Shown: positions 1 to 8,390, counted from the stretch's first letter. The stretch is DNA of 41,801 bases from an uncultured Phocaeicola sp. (GCA_944321335.1 CALUKX010000020.1:1-41801), one strand, 5' to 3'. Numbers and translations are program-made. Notes: generated by a model from the letters alone, not told the origin.

Positions 1-40
1 TTTAAGAGCATTGTATTAACAATAACGAGGGCGTTTTGTA

Positions 41-60
41 CTACGTTTTTAGGAACGTAG
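41..60. other. Short inverted repeat upstream of thyA
   Basis: A perfect 7-bp inverted repeat (CTACGTT at 41-47, AACGTAG at 54-60) with a 6-nt loop lies about 40 bases before thyA. No T tract follows, so it is not a clear terminator. It may be a leader hairpin or an operator, or may mean nothing. The rest of 1-99 shows no convincing gene. Confidence 0.3.
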
Positions 61-99
61 AACTGGACACCCTAGTAATTAATCATACTAAAATACACC

Positions 100-894
100 A
101 TGAAACAATATCTCGATTTGTTACATCGTATCCGTACGGAAGGAATTATCAAGGAAGACCGGACCGGAACCGGCACACAGAGTGTCTTCGGACATCAGAT
201 GCGATTCAATCTGGAAGACGGATTCCCTTTGGTTACAACCAAAAAACTTCATCTGAAATCAATCATCCATGAATTGCTTTGGTTCCTGAAAGGAGAAACC
301 AACGTTAAATATTTACAAGAAAACGGGGTGCGTATTTGGAACGAATGGGCAGACGAGAATGGAGAGTTGGGCCCTATCTACGGTTACCAATGGCGTTCAT
401 GGCCCGATTACGATGGAGGTTTCATCGACCAGATTTCGGAAGCAGTAGAGATGATCAAGCATAATCCCGACTCCCGCCGTATCATTGTCAGCGCATGGAA
501 TGTGGCTCAGCTCAAAGACATGCATCTGCCTCCTTGCCATGCTTTCTTCCAATTTTATGTGGCCGACGGACGGCTGAGTCTGCAGATGTACCAACGTAGC
601 GCAGATACATTCCTCGGTGTCCCATTCAATATCGCATCGTATGCCTTACTACTCCAGATGATGGCTCAAGTTACCGGACTCAAGGCGGGTGATTTCGTAC
701 ATACATTGGGCGATGCACACATCTATCTCAACCACATGGAACAGGTCGATTTACAACTTACACGTGAACCGCGTCCACTGCCTCAGATGCTTATCAATCC
801 GGATATCAAGAACATCTTCGACTTTAAATACGAAGACTTCGAACTGGTGAACTACGATCCGTGGCCGCATATTGCAGGCAAAGTTGCAGTTTAA
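100..894 (+). CDS. thyA: Thymidylate synthase
   Basis: Makes dTMP from dUMP using methylene-tetrahydrofolate as carbon donor and reductant, in the cytoplasm. The 264-residue length is that of the short bacterial ThyA class. The catalytic cysteine is C146 in the context [10 protein letters not shown]. The phosphate- and dUMP-binding signature follows ([20 protein letters not shown]), and the protein ends in the family-typical aliphatic AV. The N-terminal RTGTGT loop, which binds phosphate, is also intact. The ATG at 100 gives the standard N-terminus ([11 protein letters not shown]). The next gene, folA, starts 18 bases downstream. That pairing is logical because ThyA produces dihydrofolate, which DHFR recycles. 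Confidence 0.98.
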   Translation: MKQYLDLLHRIRTEGIIKEDRTGTGTQSVFGHQMRFNLEDGFPLVTTKKLHLKSIIHELLWFLKGETNVKYLQENGVRIWNEWADENGELGPIYGYQWRSWPDYDGGFIDQISEAVEMIKHNPDSRRIIVSAWNVAQLKDMHLPPCHAFFQFYVADGRLSLQMYQRSADTFLGVPFNIASYALLLQMMAQVTGLKAGDFVHTLGDAHIYLNHMEQVDLQLTREPRPLPQMLINPDIKNIFDFKYEDFELVNYDPWPHIAGKVAV

Positions 895-912
895 CCCTTA
901 CACCGTATCGAT

Positions 913-1398
913 ATGAAATTATCTATCATTGTAGCTATCAATAAAAATAACGGAATCGGTTTTGAGAACAAACTCCTTTACTGGCTTCCGAACGATTTGA
1001 AGCGTTTCAAGGCCCTGACTACCGGTCATACCATCATTATGGGGCGGAAGACTTTCGAATCATTGCCCAAGGGAGCGCTTCCCAACCGACGTAACATCGT
1101 ATTGAGCCGTTCACAAAGTCAATTTCCAGGTGCCGAATGTTACCCTTCCCTACAACAGGCATTGGAAGAAGTGAAGAACGAAGAAGAAGTATTCATTATC
1201 GGAGGTGAAAGCCTGTACCGGGAAGCCATGCCGTTGGCCGACAGGCTCTACATCACAGAAATAGAAGACGGCACGAAAGAAGCCGACGCTTTCTTTCCCG
1301 TCATCGATAGCAGTATATGGAAAGAAAAAAGTAGAGAATGCCATTCAACCGATGAAAAGCATCTCTACTCATATAACTTTGTAAATTACGAACGTTAA
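913..1398 (+). CDS. folA: Dihydrofolate reductase
   Basis: NADPH-dependent reduction of dihydrofolate to tetrahydrofolate; the trimethoprim target. The 161 residues are the normal length for chromosomal DHFR. Visible family marks are the N-terminal strand IIVAINKNNGIG, the catalytic acid D28 in WLPNDLKRF, the NADPH-binding block IIMGRKTFESLP and the FIIGGESLY segment. It is very probably co-transcribed with thyA. Its stop codon (1396-1398) overlaps the stop codon of the convergent regulator (1395-1397 on the other strand), and no terminator hairpin separates the two. Confidence 0.97.
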   Translation: MKLSIIVAINKNNGIGFENKLLYWLPNDLKRFKALTTGHTIIMGRKTFESLPKGALPNRRNIVLSRSQSQFPGAECYPSLQQALEEVKNEEEVFIIGGESLYREAMPLADRLYITEIEDGTKEADAFFPVIDSSIWKEKSRECHSTDEKHLYSYNFVNYER

Positions 1399-1871
1399 TC
1401 TTCATCCGCCAGGTCCTGAATAGGCATCTGGCGCTTGATTGCTTCGCGGAAAGAAATGATGGTTTCCGAACGCGCCAATCCCAACGGCTGCAGTTTGTCG
1501 TGGATAATGTTCAACAGATGGTGATTGTTCTTCGCATAAATCTTGATGAACATATCATACTGTCCGGTTGTAAAATGACATTCCACCACTTCCGGAATTT
1601 TTTTCAATTCTTCAGTCACTTGATCGAACTGTTCCGGATCTTTCAGATACAAACCGATGTACGCACAGGTTTCGTAACCGATCTTTTCCGGATCAATTAC
1701 AAACTCCGAACCTTTCAGAATCCCTAGATTAGAGAGTTTCTGAATTCGCTGGTGGATTGCTGCACCCGACACATTGCAAGCTCGGGCCACTTCCAAGAAT
1801 GGAATACGCGCATTATCCGCTATCAATTGCAAGATCTGCTCGTCTAATTTATCTAACTGATGATGTCCCAT
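1395..1871 (-). CDS. Lrp/AsnC family transcriptional regulator
   Basis: A 158-residue feast/famine regulator. The N-terminal third holds the winged helix-turn-helix typical of the family (LDEQILQLIADNARIPFLEV, then the recognition helix around VSGAAIHQRIQKL). The C-terminal part is the RAM/AsnC ligand-binding and oligomerisation domain (ending in a GLARSETIISF-type strand). Members bind amino acids and control amino-acid metabolism, but the effector cannot be read from the sequence. The gene has its own promoter just upstream and runs tail to tail into folA. Base composition matches its neighbours. Confidence 0.93.
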   Translation of the reverse strand: MGHHQLDKLDEQILQLIADNARIPFLEVARACNVSGAAIHQRIQKLSNLGILKGSEFVIDPEKIGYETCAYIGLYLKDPEQFDQVTEELKKIPEVVECHFTTGQYDMFIKIYAKNNHHLLNIIHDKLQPLGLARSETIISFREAIKRQMPIQDLADED

Positions 1872-1891
1872 TTGTTTGTTATTATTTGATA

Positions 1892-1899
1892 CAAAGATA
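1892..1899 (-). promoter_or_regulatory. -7 element for the Lrp/AsnC gene
   Basis: TATCTTTG on the minus strand, about 20 bases before the ATG, matches the Bacteroidetes -7 consensus TAnnTTTG. The -33 element is not clear. Confidence 0.55.
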
Positions 1900-1972
1900 T
1901 AATTTTTCCCTAAGATAAATTATATAATTCATAACTTTTATGCTGAATTTAGCAATAATTTAGCACAATGAC

Positions 1973-1980
1973 TATCTTTG
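1973..1980 (+). promoter_or_regulatory. -7 element for the M64 peptidase gene
   Basis: TATCTTTG ends 21 bases before the ATG at 2002 and matches TAnnTTTG. The divergent Lrp promoter lies about 75 bases away, so the AT-rich stretch between the two could hold autoregulatory Lrp sites; none is recognisable by eye. Confidence 0.6.
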
Positions 1981-2001
1981 TAGAAAATTAATTTCTGAAT
2001 T

Positions 2002-3288
2002 ATGAACAAAATACTTGCAATTCTGTTACTTACAATTTGTTATCCATGCACCGGTTTCGGACAGGAGTTCAATGATTATTTCGAGGACAAGACTCTCCGC
2101 ATTGATTATGTTTTTACAGGAGATGCCAAGAAACAAAATATCAGTCTGGACGAATTGGTTTCTTTGCCTGGATGGGCAGGACGTCGCCATAATCTTGATA
2201 GATTGGCATTGGAAGGTAACGGCGATATCACCTTGACCGACAAGGCTTCGGGTAAGGTAATCTATCGTACGTCTTTCTCAAGTCTGTTTCAGGAATGGAC
2301 AAGCGAAGAGGAAGCCAAGCACATTATCCGTGGTTTTGAGAATACCTTTCTTGTGCCCTATCCCAAACAACCGGTCATCGTTACAATCCAGCTGAAAGAT
2401 GTATATCACAACCCTAGCGCAACACTTACACACGAAGTGAATCCGGCAGATATATTGATTCATCAGAAAGGAAACACGCATGTTTCCACCTATAAATATC
2501 TGCTTCAGAGCGGGCCATCTTCTGAATGTATCGACCTTGTTATCATGGCGGAAGGTTATACTAGCGAGGAAATGCCTTTATTTTACAAAGATGCACAGAT
2601 AGCCTGCGATGCCTTATTCGACCACGAACCTTTCAAAAGCTTGAAAAGCAAATTCAATGTAATCGCGGTTGAAACACCTTCGGAAGACAGCGGAGTGAGT
2701 ATCCCACGCAAGAATGAATGGAAGAAGACAGCCGTAAACTCACATTTCGATACGTTCTACTCAGACAGATACCTTACTACCAGAAGCGTGAAACAAATAC
2801 ACAACTGGTTGGCCGGAATCCCATACGAACACATCATCATATTGGCCAATACCGATACATACGGCGGTGGAGGGATTTATAACTCCTATCTGCTGACTAC
2901 AGCCCACCATCCGATGTTTAAGCCGGTAGTGGTACACGAATTCGGACATAGTTTCGGCGGACTGGCCGACGAATATGCCTACGAAGATGCACCAAGCCCG
3001 ATGTATCCCTATAGCACAGAGCCATGGGAACCGAATATCACGACGCTGGTTGATTTCGAAAGCAAATGGAAAGATATGGTACCGGAAGGCACACCCATTC
3101 CTACCAAACCGGAAACAGATCCAAAAATCTTCTATACGAAAGTAGGAGCTTATGAAGGTGCAGGATACACAAAGAAAGGCATTTACCGACCTACAACAGA
3201 ATGTCGCATGAAAATCAACGAAGCACCGGTTTTCTGTCCGGTCTGCCAACGTGCATTGGAACGCATGATTCGTTTCTACACCGAATAA
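2002..3288 (+). CDS. Secreted M64 (IgA-peptidase-type) metallopeptidase
   Basis: A 428-residue zinc peptidase of the M64 family, named after Clostridium ramosum IgA protease. A signal peptide (MNKILAILLLTICYPCTGFGQ) sends it to the periplasm or the cell surface. The N-terminal half corresponds to the beta-sandwich M64_N domain; the catalytic half begins around DLVIMAEGYTSEEM. The metal site is HEFGHSFGGLADEY, with H312 and H316 as zinc ligands and E313 as catalytic base; D322 or E323 could supply a further ligand. Many gut Bacteroides carry such proteins, most of unknown substrate, so IgA cleavage should not be assumed. A GNAT gene follows after 33 bases. Confidence 0.88.
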   Translation: MNKILAILLLTICYPCTGFGQEFNDYFEDKTLRIDYVFTGDAKKQNISLDELVSLPGWAGRRHNLDRLALEGNGDITLTDKASGKVIYRTSFSSLFQEWTSEEEAKHIIRGFENTFLVPYPKQPVIVTIQLKDVYHNPSATLTHEVNPADILIHQKGNTHVSTYKYLLQSGPSSECIDLVIMAEGYTSEEMPLFYKDAQIACDALFDHEPFKSLKSKFNVIAVETPSEDSGVSIPRKNEWKKTAVNSHFDTFYSDRYLTTRSVKQIHNWLAGIPYEHIIILANTDTYGGGGIYNSYLLTTAHHPMFKPVVVHEFGHSFGGLADEYAYEDAPSPMYPYSTEPWEPNITTLVDFESKWKDMVPEGTPIPTKPETDPKIFYTKVGAYEGAGYTKKGIYRPTTECRMKINEAPVFCPVCQRALERMIRFYTE

Positions 3289-3321
3289 TACAATTCATCA
3301 AACTCAATAAGAAGAAATACT

Positions 3322-3852
3322 ATGGTAAAATTTCAAGAAATCAACACATCAGACATCCGTTATCCATTCGTGGAAGAGTTGCTCCACACCTCGTTTCCCC
3401 TCAGTGAGCGAAGAGACGATACGGAACAGCGCTATAATACAGACAGTAAAGACCACTTTCATTGCTATCTGATATTGGATGACGACACCCACATCGGCAT
3501 GATAAGTGTCTGGGAGTTTCCAGAATTCTCGTATGTAGAGCACCTGGCAACGTCCCCAAAGATAAGAAATAAAGGTTACGGAAAACAGATAATGGAGGCA
3601 CTTAGGAACCAATTGGACGGGATTATTATACTGGAAGTGGAAAGGCCGGAAGACGAGATGAGCATAAGGCGCATCAACTTCTATAAACGTTGCGGTTTTT
3701 CATTGTGCGAGATGGATTACATCCAACCGCCGTATCGGAAAGGAGGAGAATCGCTTCCGCTCTACCTCATGTACTCAGGAGCCGAAAACATTGACGACCG
3801 GTTCGAATGTATCAAACGAAAGATCTATTCAGAGATATATGGCGTAGAATAA
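3322..3852 (+). CDS. GNAT family N-acetyltransferase
   Basis: A 176-residue GCN5-related acetyltransferase. The acetyl-CoA-binding motif A is seen as YVEHLATSPKIRNKGYGKQIM, with the characteristic Q/R-x-x-G-x-G/A turn represented by RNKGYGK. The later INFYKRCGF segment matches the usual C-terminal motif B. The substrate cannot be predicted. It probably shares a transcript with the upstream peptidase gene and ends at a strong bidirectional terminator. Confidence 0.85.
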   Translation: MVKFQEINTSDIRYPFVEELLHTSFPLSERRDDTEQRYNTDSKDHFHCYLILDDDTHIGMISVWEFPEFSYVEHLATSPKIRNKGYGKQIMEALRNQLDGIIILEVERPEDEMSIRRINFYKRCGFSLCEMDYIQPPYRKGGESLPLYLMYSGAENIDDRFECIKRKIYSEIYGVE

Positions 3853-3864
3853 AAATGAACAATA

Positions 3865-3894
3865 AAAAAGGGTATCCGTTTGGATACCCTTTTT
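3865..3894. terminator. Bidirectional intrinsic terminator
   Basis: A perfect 13-bp stem (AAAAAGGGTATCC and GGATACCCTTTTT) with a 4-nt loop. A-runs and T-runs on both sides let it serve the GNAT gene on the plus strand and the exb operon on the minus strand. Confidence 0.9.
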
Positions 3895-3913
3895 CTATAG
3901 TATGACTGAACTA

Positions 3914-4378
3914 TCAGTTACGTTGAGTAGCCGAATAGTTAATCTTCAATGCATAAGCCTGACGAAGTGCCTGTTTAACTTCTGTTACGATACCCATCTT
4001 GGTCTTTGCGTCAACCTTCAGGGAAACAGTCATAAACGGCTTATCGCTTTCCTTCATGTTTTCACGTTCCTGATAAATATAGTCCTGAACCTCAGAAGAT
4101 TCAGCAAACTTATCATTCAACTGAATACGGTCGGTAGTACCCATCTTAGCCTGATACTCCGGCATCGGTTTACCGATATAGATGAAAGAAACCAAAGACT
4201 TCTTTTCAAGCTTTTCCAATTCTGTAGCAGCCGGAACCTTGAACTGAACCTTCAAAGTAACTTCACGCATGGTTGTTACAATCATGAAGAAGAACAACAT
4301 GGTAAAGATAAGGTCAGGAAGAGATGAGGTATTCAACTCCGGCATTTCGCGCTTACCTGTCTTATTAAATTTTCCCAT
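3914..4378 (-). CDS. exbD: ExbD/TolR-type biopolymer transport protein (second copy)
   Basis: A 154-residue ExbD-like subunit of a Ton motor: a short cytoplasmic N-terminus, one membrane helix (about residues 23-38) and a periplasmic domain. The proton-relay aspartate at the start of the helix is D22 (SSLPDLIF), equivalent to the essential helix aspartate of E. coli ExbD. It is the last gene of the exb operon, 2 bases after the first ExbD gene. Paired ExbD paralogues are common in Bacteroidetes. The periplasmic part is clearly different from that of its neighbour, which suggests a heterodimer or separate roles. Confidence 0.9.
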   Translation of the reverse strand: MGKFNKTGKREMPELNTSSLPDLIFTMLFFFMIVTTMREVTLKVQFKVPAATELEKLEKKSLVSFIYIGKPMPEYQAKMGTTDRIQLNDKFAESSEVQDYIYQERENMKESDKPFMTVSLKVDAKTKMGIVTEVKQALRQAYALKINYSATQRN

Positions 4379-4380
4379 TA

Positions 4381-4968
4381 TTATTTTCCTCCATATTTTT
4401 TAGGTTCTGCTTCAGAAATCTTCTGTGGATAGTAGTCATTAATAGCATCTCTTTCTTCTTCAGAACATTCAGCATAGCTCTTGTTGAACTGTGAGTGAGC
4501 CAATTCATCACGAAGTTCATTATAAGCTGCTACCAATTCATTCTGAACCTGGATATATGCTTCATAACTTGTACCGACGTCATTCTGTACAGAAATTACG
4601 TGCTTGTCGGTAATCATGACATCACCGAAGAAAGGCAATTTTGCCGCATGTTTTTCCGGCAAATTAGCATCATCATTTGGATTTGAAATGAATTCCTTTG
4701 CTTTATTTCTTAATTGCTTAATATCAGACCATTCTCCAGCAACCATCAATTGGTTGTCCTTGTTCAAACGAACCTGAAGAACGTTCCTTTCCTTAACTAT
4801 AATATCATCTTTCTGATCCTTCTTTTCTGGTGGAGGCGGCAGACGTCTCGACAAACCACGGTCAGTATCCATTGATGTTGTAATAAGGAAGAAAATAAGC
4901 AACATAAAAGCAATATCGGCCGTTGAACTGGCATTAATGCCTGGCACTTTTCTATTCCTTTTAGCCAT
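4381..4968 (-). CDS. exbD: ExbD/TolR-type biopolymer transport protein (first copy)
   Basis: A 195-residue ExbD-like protein, longer than the usual 140 or so. It has a basic N-terminus, a membrane helix around residues 17-33 and the conserved aspartate D18 (STADIAFMLLIFF). A proline cluster (RLPPPPEKK) sits just outside the membrane. The C-terminal ~60 residues are charged and tyrosine-containing and have no counterpart in E. coli ExbD. It lies 40 bases after the four-helix protein gene and directly before the second ExbD gene. Its likely role is coupling proton flow through ExbB to TonB; TolR-like work is an alternative. Confidence 0.9.
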   Translation of the reverse strand: MAKRNRKVPGINASSTADIAFMLLIFFLITTSMDTDRGLSRRLPPPPEKKDQKDDIIVKERNVLQVRLNKDNQLMVAGEWSDIKQLRNKAKEFISNPNDDANLPEKHAAKLPFFGDVMITDKHVISVQNDVGTSYEAYIQVQNELVAAYNELRDELAHSQFNKSYAECSEEERDAINDYYPQKISEAEPKKYGGK

Positions 4969-5008
4969 TTTACTTACTTCAATTTAATTATTAAACTTCA
5001 ATGTGATA

Positions 5009-5473
5009 TTATCTTTTAAAAATTCCAGTCAAGTTAACCAATGTAGCAATTGCAGCAATAGCAAACAATACATAAGTAGAGTACAGGAACATGTCAGTAA
5101 CCTTCAACATGGTAACATCTGTATAAGCATCACCGCTACCTATAATCACTGTTTCTGAAGAACCGATGTTATAGGTAACAATCAGCAATACAACCAACAG
5201 AATAACACCAAGGAAAGATTTGACAGCCCCTTTCGGGTTATCTTTCATGGCACCACCGAACTGAGCGATGGCTCCCAACAACGTTACAATTACAGTTACG
5301 GCAAACAATCCGTACATCAAGTACATCAAGGCCGGAGTATTTGCAGGTTCAACCAAACCTGCTGCATTTGTTTCATCGAATCCTACTCCATAGAACATGC
5401 CCAGCACTACCAGAATCAGTGCAATGCAGACATAGAATACGTAGTATGATACCTTATATGATAATTTAGCCAT
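5009..5473 (-). CDS. Four-helix membrane protein of the exb operon, function unknown
   Basis: A 154-residue integral membrane protein with four predicted helices (roughly residues 8-30, 46-70, 83-103 and 125-150), short polar loops and a basic C-terminus (GIFKR). I recognise no enzyme motif. It sits between exbB and the two exbD genes, 13 bases after exbB, so it is made with the motor. The helix 1-2 loop is glycine/asparagine rich; a second polar loop, around SSETVIIGSGDAY, separates helices 3 and 4. A plausible but unproven role is an accessory or structural subunit of the Bacteroidetes ExbBD complex. Confidence 0.85.
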   Translation of the reverse strand: MAKLSYKVSYYVFYVCIALILVVLGMFYGVGFDETNAAGLVEPANTPALMYLMYGLFAVTVIVTLLGAIAQFGGAMKDNPKGAVKSFLGVILLVVLLIVTYNIGSSETVIIGSGDAYTDVTMLKVTDMFLYSTYVLFAIAAIATLVNLTGIFKR

Positions 5474-5486
5474 TGTTCAATCTTAA

Positions 5487-6290
5487 TTATTTTTTGTATT
5501 TCAAGTTGTACTTCATGATCATATCAAGCAAAGTGATAGAAGAATCTTCCATCTGGCTTGTGATAGCTTCGATCTTAGAAAGAATGTAGTTGTAGAATAC
5601 CTGAAGGATCAACGCTACAATCAAACCGAAGATAGTAGTGATCAACGCAACTTTCATACCAGCGGCAACAACTGTCGGAGAAATATCACCTGCACGCTGG
5701 ATGTTATCGAACGCCATAACCATACCGATTACAGTACCCAAGAATCCCAAAGACGGAGCCATAGCGATGAACAATGTGATCCAAGAACATCCTTTTTCGA
5801 GGTAACCAGCCTGAACACCACCGTAAGAAACAACTGAACGTTCAACAACGTCCAAGCCTTCGTCAATTCTCATCAAACCCTGATAGCAGATAGAAGCGAC
5901 AGGACCACGAGTGTTACGACAGATAGTTTTAGCACCTTCAACGTCACCTTTATCCAAAGCTGCTTCAAGTTTTTCCATCAATTTCTTAACGTTAACTTCA
6001 GCCAAGCTCAAGTAGATGATACGTTCGATACAGAAAGCAAGACCCAAAACCAAAGCGATAGCTACCAAAGACATAAAGCCTGCATCACCTTCGATGAACT
6101 TAGTCTTCAGTTCTTTGTGGATACTTCCTTCTTCAACTGCAGGAACTGCTTCTGCTTCATCAGTAGCAGGTGCAACCTGTTCTGTCTGTTCCGGAGCTGC
6201 TGTAGCTGTAGAATCCTGAGCCATAGCTGTCTGAGTCATTCCGAATGAGAGGACTCCCATTACTGCAAGAATTGCAAATAACTTTTTCAT
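5487..6290 (-). CDS. exbB: MotA/TolQ/ExbB proton channel protein with signal peptide
   Basis: The 267-residue ExbB subunit of the Ton motor in the inner membrane. Unlike proteobacterial ExbB it begins with a cleavable-looking signal peptide (residues 1-24, ending AMA|Q) and an acidic Ala/Pro/Glu linker (about 25-60). The MotA/TolQ/ExbB domain follows: a first helix near 72-95, a cytoplasmic loop with a CRNTRGPVASI segment, and helices 2-3 with GFLGTVIGMVMAFD and the threonine-rich TTIFGLIVAL. It is the first gene of the operon exbB / four-helix protein / exbD / exbD. No TAnnTTTG element is seen in its 76-base upstream gap, which follows tRNA-Ser. Confidence 0.93.
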   Translation of the reverse strand: MKKLFAILAVMGVLSFGMTQTAMAQDSTATAAPEQTEQVAPATDEAEAVPAVEEGSIHKELKTKFIEGDAGFMSLVAIALVLGLAFCIERIIYLSLAEVNVKKLMEKLEAALDKGDVEGAKTICRNTRGPVASICYQGLMRIDEGLDVVERSVVSYGGVQAGYLEKGCSWITLFIAMAPSLGFLGTVIGMVMAFDNIQRAGDISPTVVAAGMKVALITTIFGLIVALILQVFYNYILSKIEAITSQMEDSSITLLDMIMKYNLKYKK

Positions 6291-6320
6291 TGTGTGTCTA
6301 ATTTTTAAGATTAATTAAAT

Positions 6321-6348
6321 AATTGTTATAAATTGTTTTTAAATTGTT
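6321..6348. repeat. Three helically phased AATTGTT repeats before exbB
   Basis: AATTGTT occurs at 6321-6327, 6331-6337 and 6342-6348, spaced 10 and 11 bases, i.e. one DNA turn each. They read AACAATT in the direction of exbB. They could be a regulator site array or a bent-DNA element. Confidence 0.55.
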
Positions 6349-6366
6349 TTCAGGTTTTTCAGACCG

Positions 6367-6454
6367 CGGAGAGAACGGGATTCGAACCCGTGATACACTT
6401 TTGGCGTATACACGCTTTCCAGGCGTGCCTCTTCAACCACTCGAGCACCTCTCC
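6367..6454 (-). tRNA. tRNA-Ser (anticodon GGA)
   Basis: An 88-nt class II tRNA. The 5' acceptor strand GGAGAGG pairs with TCTCTCC, and the discriminator base is G, as expected for serine tRNAs. The anticodon loop is CTGGAAA, giving anticodon GGA (reads UCC and UCU). A long variable arm (TATACGCCAAAAGTGTA region) and the T loop GGTTCGAATCC are present. The 3' CCA is not encoded. It lies head-on before exbB in the same direction. Confidence 0.96.
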
Positions 6455-6624
6455 CTTATGCCTTGCTATAAGGTCCCAGCCCCAAATCGAACGCAAATTA
6501 CAAATAAAAATGCGAACTGCAAGTATTTTCAGCCACAAATGTATTCTTTTTTTTCGTCTTACATAACTTTCGATAGGCAAAAGTTTATTTATCTGCCTAA
6601 AATTAATAAACTTTAAAAACTTCT

Positions 6625-7401
6625 TTAAGCGATTTTGAAAACTTTCAGTGCATTTTCAGTCGTTTTACGGCCGATTATTTCCATTGGCACATCATAGATT
6701 TCGGAAAGTTTTTCAGCCACCTTCACAAGAAATGCACTTTCGTTCCGTTTGCCACGATAAGGCACCGGTGCCAGATAAGGTGAGTCGGTTTCTATCACAA
6801 TCCGTTCCAGAGGTACATTCTTCAAGGTTTCGGGCAGAGTGCTTTTTCTGAAAGTTACAACGCCATTGATTCCCAACATAAATCCTTCGTAGTCGAGAAG
6901 TTTTCCGGCTTCCTCCGGGGTTCCCGTAAAGCTGTGGAAAATGCCGGTCAAAGCAGTCTGTCTATATGCTGAAAGCACTTCGAGCAGTTCGGGATATGCT
7001 TCACGGCAATGCACAATCAACGGAAGGTTATTCTCCAGCGCCCAACGGATTTGTATATCGAAGACTTCCATCTGCTCGTTCTTGTAAGTCTTGTCCCAAT
7101 ACAGGTCCATTCCTACTTCACCGATGCCATAGAACCGTTGGCCGGAATGCAGCCATTTTTCTACCGATGCCAGTCTTTCCTTCCAGCTGCCGTCGACTTC
7201 TGTCGGATGGAAACCGATCATCGGATAACAGAATTCGTATTTATTACAGAGGGCCAGCATCGGTCCAACGGTGGTTTCATCGACATTCGGCATGAACAAG
7301 CGTTTCACTCCCGCCTCACCAGCACGGATTACAGCCAGTTCGCGGTCTTCATTAAATTCTTCTACAAATAGATGTGTGTGGGTATCGATCAGGTTAATCA
7401 T
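6625..7401 (-). CDS. TatD family metal-dependent hydrolase (DNase)
   Basis: A 258-residue TIM-barrel amidohydrolase-type enzyme of the TatD/YcfH family, which cuts DNA with divalent metals and has been linked to DNA repair and D-aminoacyl-tRNA processing. Metal ligands are visible in order: H8 and H10 (IDTHTHLF), E95 (GIGEVGMDLYWD), H131 (VHCREA), H156 (IFHSFTG) and D206 (IETDSPYLAPVPYRGKRNE). The last block is the family signature. It is the downstream partner of the polyprenyl synthase gene with only 5 bases between them, an arrangement that is probably translational convenience. Confidence 0.93.
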   Translation of the reverse strand: MINLIDTHTHLFVEEFNEDRELAVIRAGEAGVKRLFMPNVDETTVGPMLALCNKYEFCYPMIGFHPTEVDGSWKERLASVEKWLHSGQRFYGIGEVGMDLYWDKTYKNEQMEVFDIQIRWALENNLPLIVHCREAYPELLEVLSAYRQTALTGIFHSFTGTPEEAGKLLDYEGFMLGINGVVTFRKSTLPETLKNVPLERIVIETDSPYLAPVPYRGKRNESAFLVKVAEKLSEIYDVPMEIIGRKTTENALKVFKIA

Positions 7402-7406
7402 AAATA

Positions 7407-8390
7407 TCAGACATTTCGGTTCATCAAATTTCGGACAAAGTCAAGCAGGTTCCGCTTGTTGGATTCGGGCACTGACACTTTATTGATACAGTCAATGCTT
7501 TCCTTATAATAACGGTCGATAAGTTCCTGGCAGATATCGCCCACTCCGACCTTATTATAAATAGCCGTTACCGAAGCGATTTTTTCCGAAGGATCATAGT
7601 TCTCGGCTATAATCCAACGTTCGAGTTCGGCACGGGTTGTCGAATCCGCTTCCTTCAATGCCGTAAGAAGCATGAAGGTTTTCTTGTTACAAAGGATATC
7701 ACCTCCGATTTTTTTGCCGAAGACTGCCGGATCGCCATAGACGTCCAGATAGTCGTCCTGCAACTGGAAAGCCAGTCCGCTCTTGATTCCGAAGTCGTAC
7801 AAGTGCTGCGCATCTTCCTTCGAAGCTCCGGCAAGGATAGCACCAATCTTCAAGGCTCCGGCAAGCAGCACCGATGTCTTGAGACGGATCATTTCAATGT
7901 ATTCAGGAACCGTAACGTCCATACGGTCTTCGAACTCCATATCCCATTGCTGACCTTCACAAACTTCAAGGGCGGTCCGTCCGAACACGTCCATTACATC
8001 ACGCATGTGTTCTACAGGACAACCACGCATCATAAATTCATACGACAGGATAAGCATGGCATCTCCCGACAGGATAGCTGTATTCGGATTCCATTTCTTG
8101 TGCACTACCGGCTTGCCACGACGCATGTCCGCATTATCCATCAGGTCGTCGTGCAACAAAGTGAAATTATGGTAGGTTTCGATAGCAGTTGCCTGGGAAA
8201 AGATGGATTCGACATCGCCTTTATAGAGATTATAGGCAAGCAACATCAATACGGGACGCAAGCGTTTGCCTCCCAAATCCAATACATACTCGATCGGGTC
8301 ATACAATCCTTTCGGGTCACGGGAATACGACAAAGATTCAATATACGACTGAATCTGTTTCTGAAGTTCTTTACTAGAATACTGTTCCAT
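7407..8390 (-). CDS. Polyprenyl (isoprenyl) diphosphate synthase
   Basis: A 327-residue trans-prenyltransferase that condenses isopentenyl diphosphate onto allylic diphosphates, feeding quinone and lipid-carrier synthesis. Both aspartate-rich motifs are intact: DDLMDNADMRRG (first, residues 81-92) and DDYLD (second, 212-216, in FQLQDDYLDVYGDP). GGKRLRP near residue 40 is the substrate diphosphate-binding segment. The residue five before the first motif is F76; an aromatic there often limits product length to about C15-C20, but that inference is weak. The gene lies between tonB and tatD on the same strand and follows a terminator. Confidence 0.92.
   Translation of the reverse strand: MEQYSSKELQKQIQSYIESLSYSRDPKGLYDPIEYVLDLGGKRLRPVLMLLAYNLYKGDVESIFSQATAIETYHNFTLLHDDLMDNADMRRGKPVVHKKWNPNTAILSGDAMLILSYEFMMRGCPVEHMRDVMDVFGRTALEVCEGQQWDMEFEDRMDVTVPEYIEMIRLKTSVLLAGALKIGAILAGASKEDAQHLYDFGIKSGLAFQLQDDYLDVYGDPAVFGKKIGGDILCNKKTFMLLTALKEADSTTRAELERWIIAENYDPSEKIASVTAIYNKVGVGDICQELIDRYYKESIDCINKVSVPESNKRNLLDFVRNLMNRNV

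Noticed and set aside
36-272. 78-codon frame overlapping thyA
   Set aside because: Out-of-frame overlap with a certain gene and no motif.
2002-3288. Specific IgA-cleaving activity of the M64 protein
   Set aside because: Family name only; no sequence feature supports IgA as substrate in this organism.
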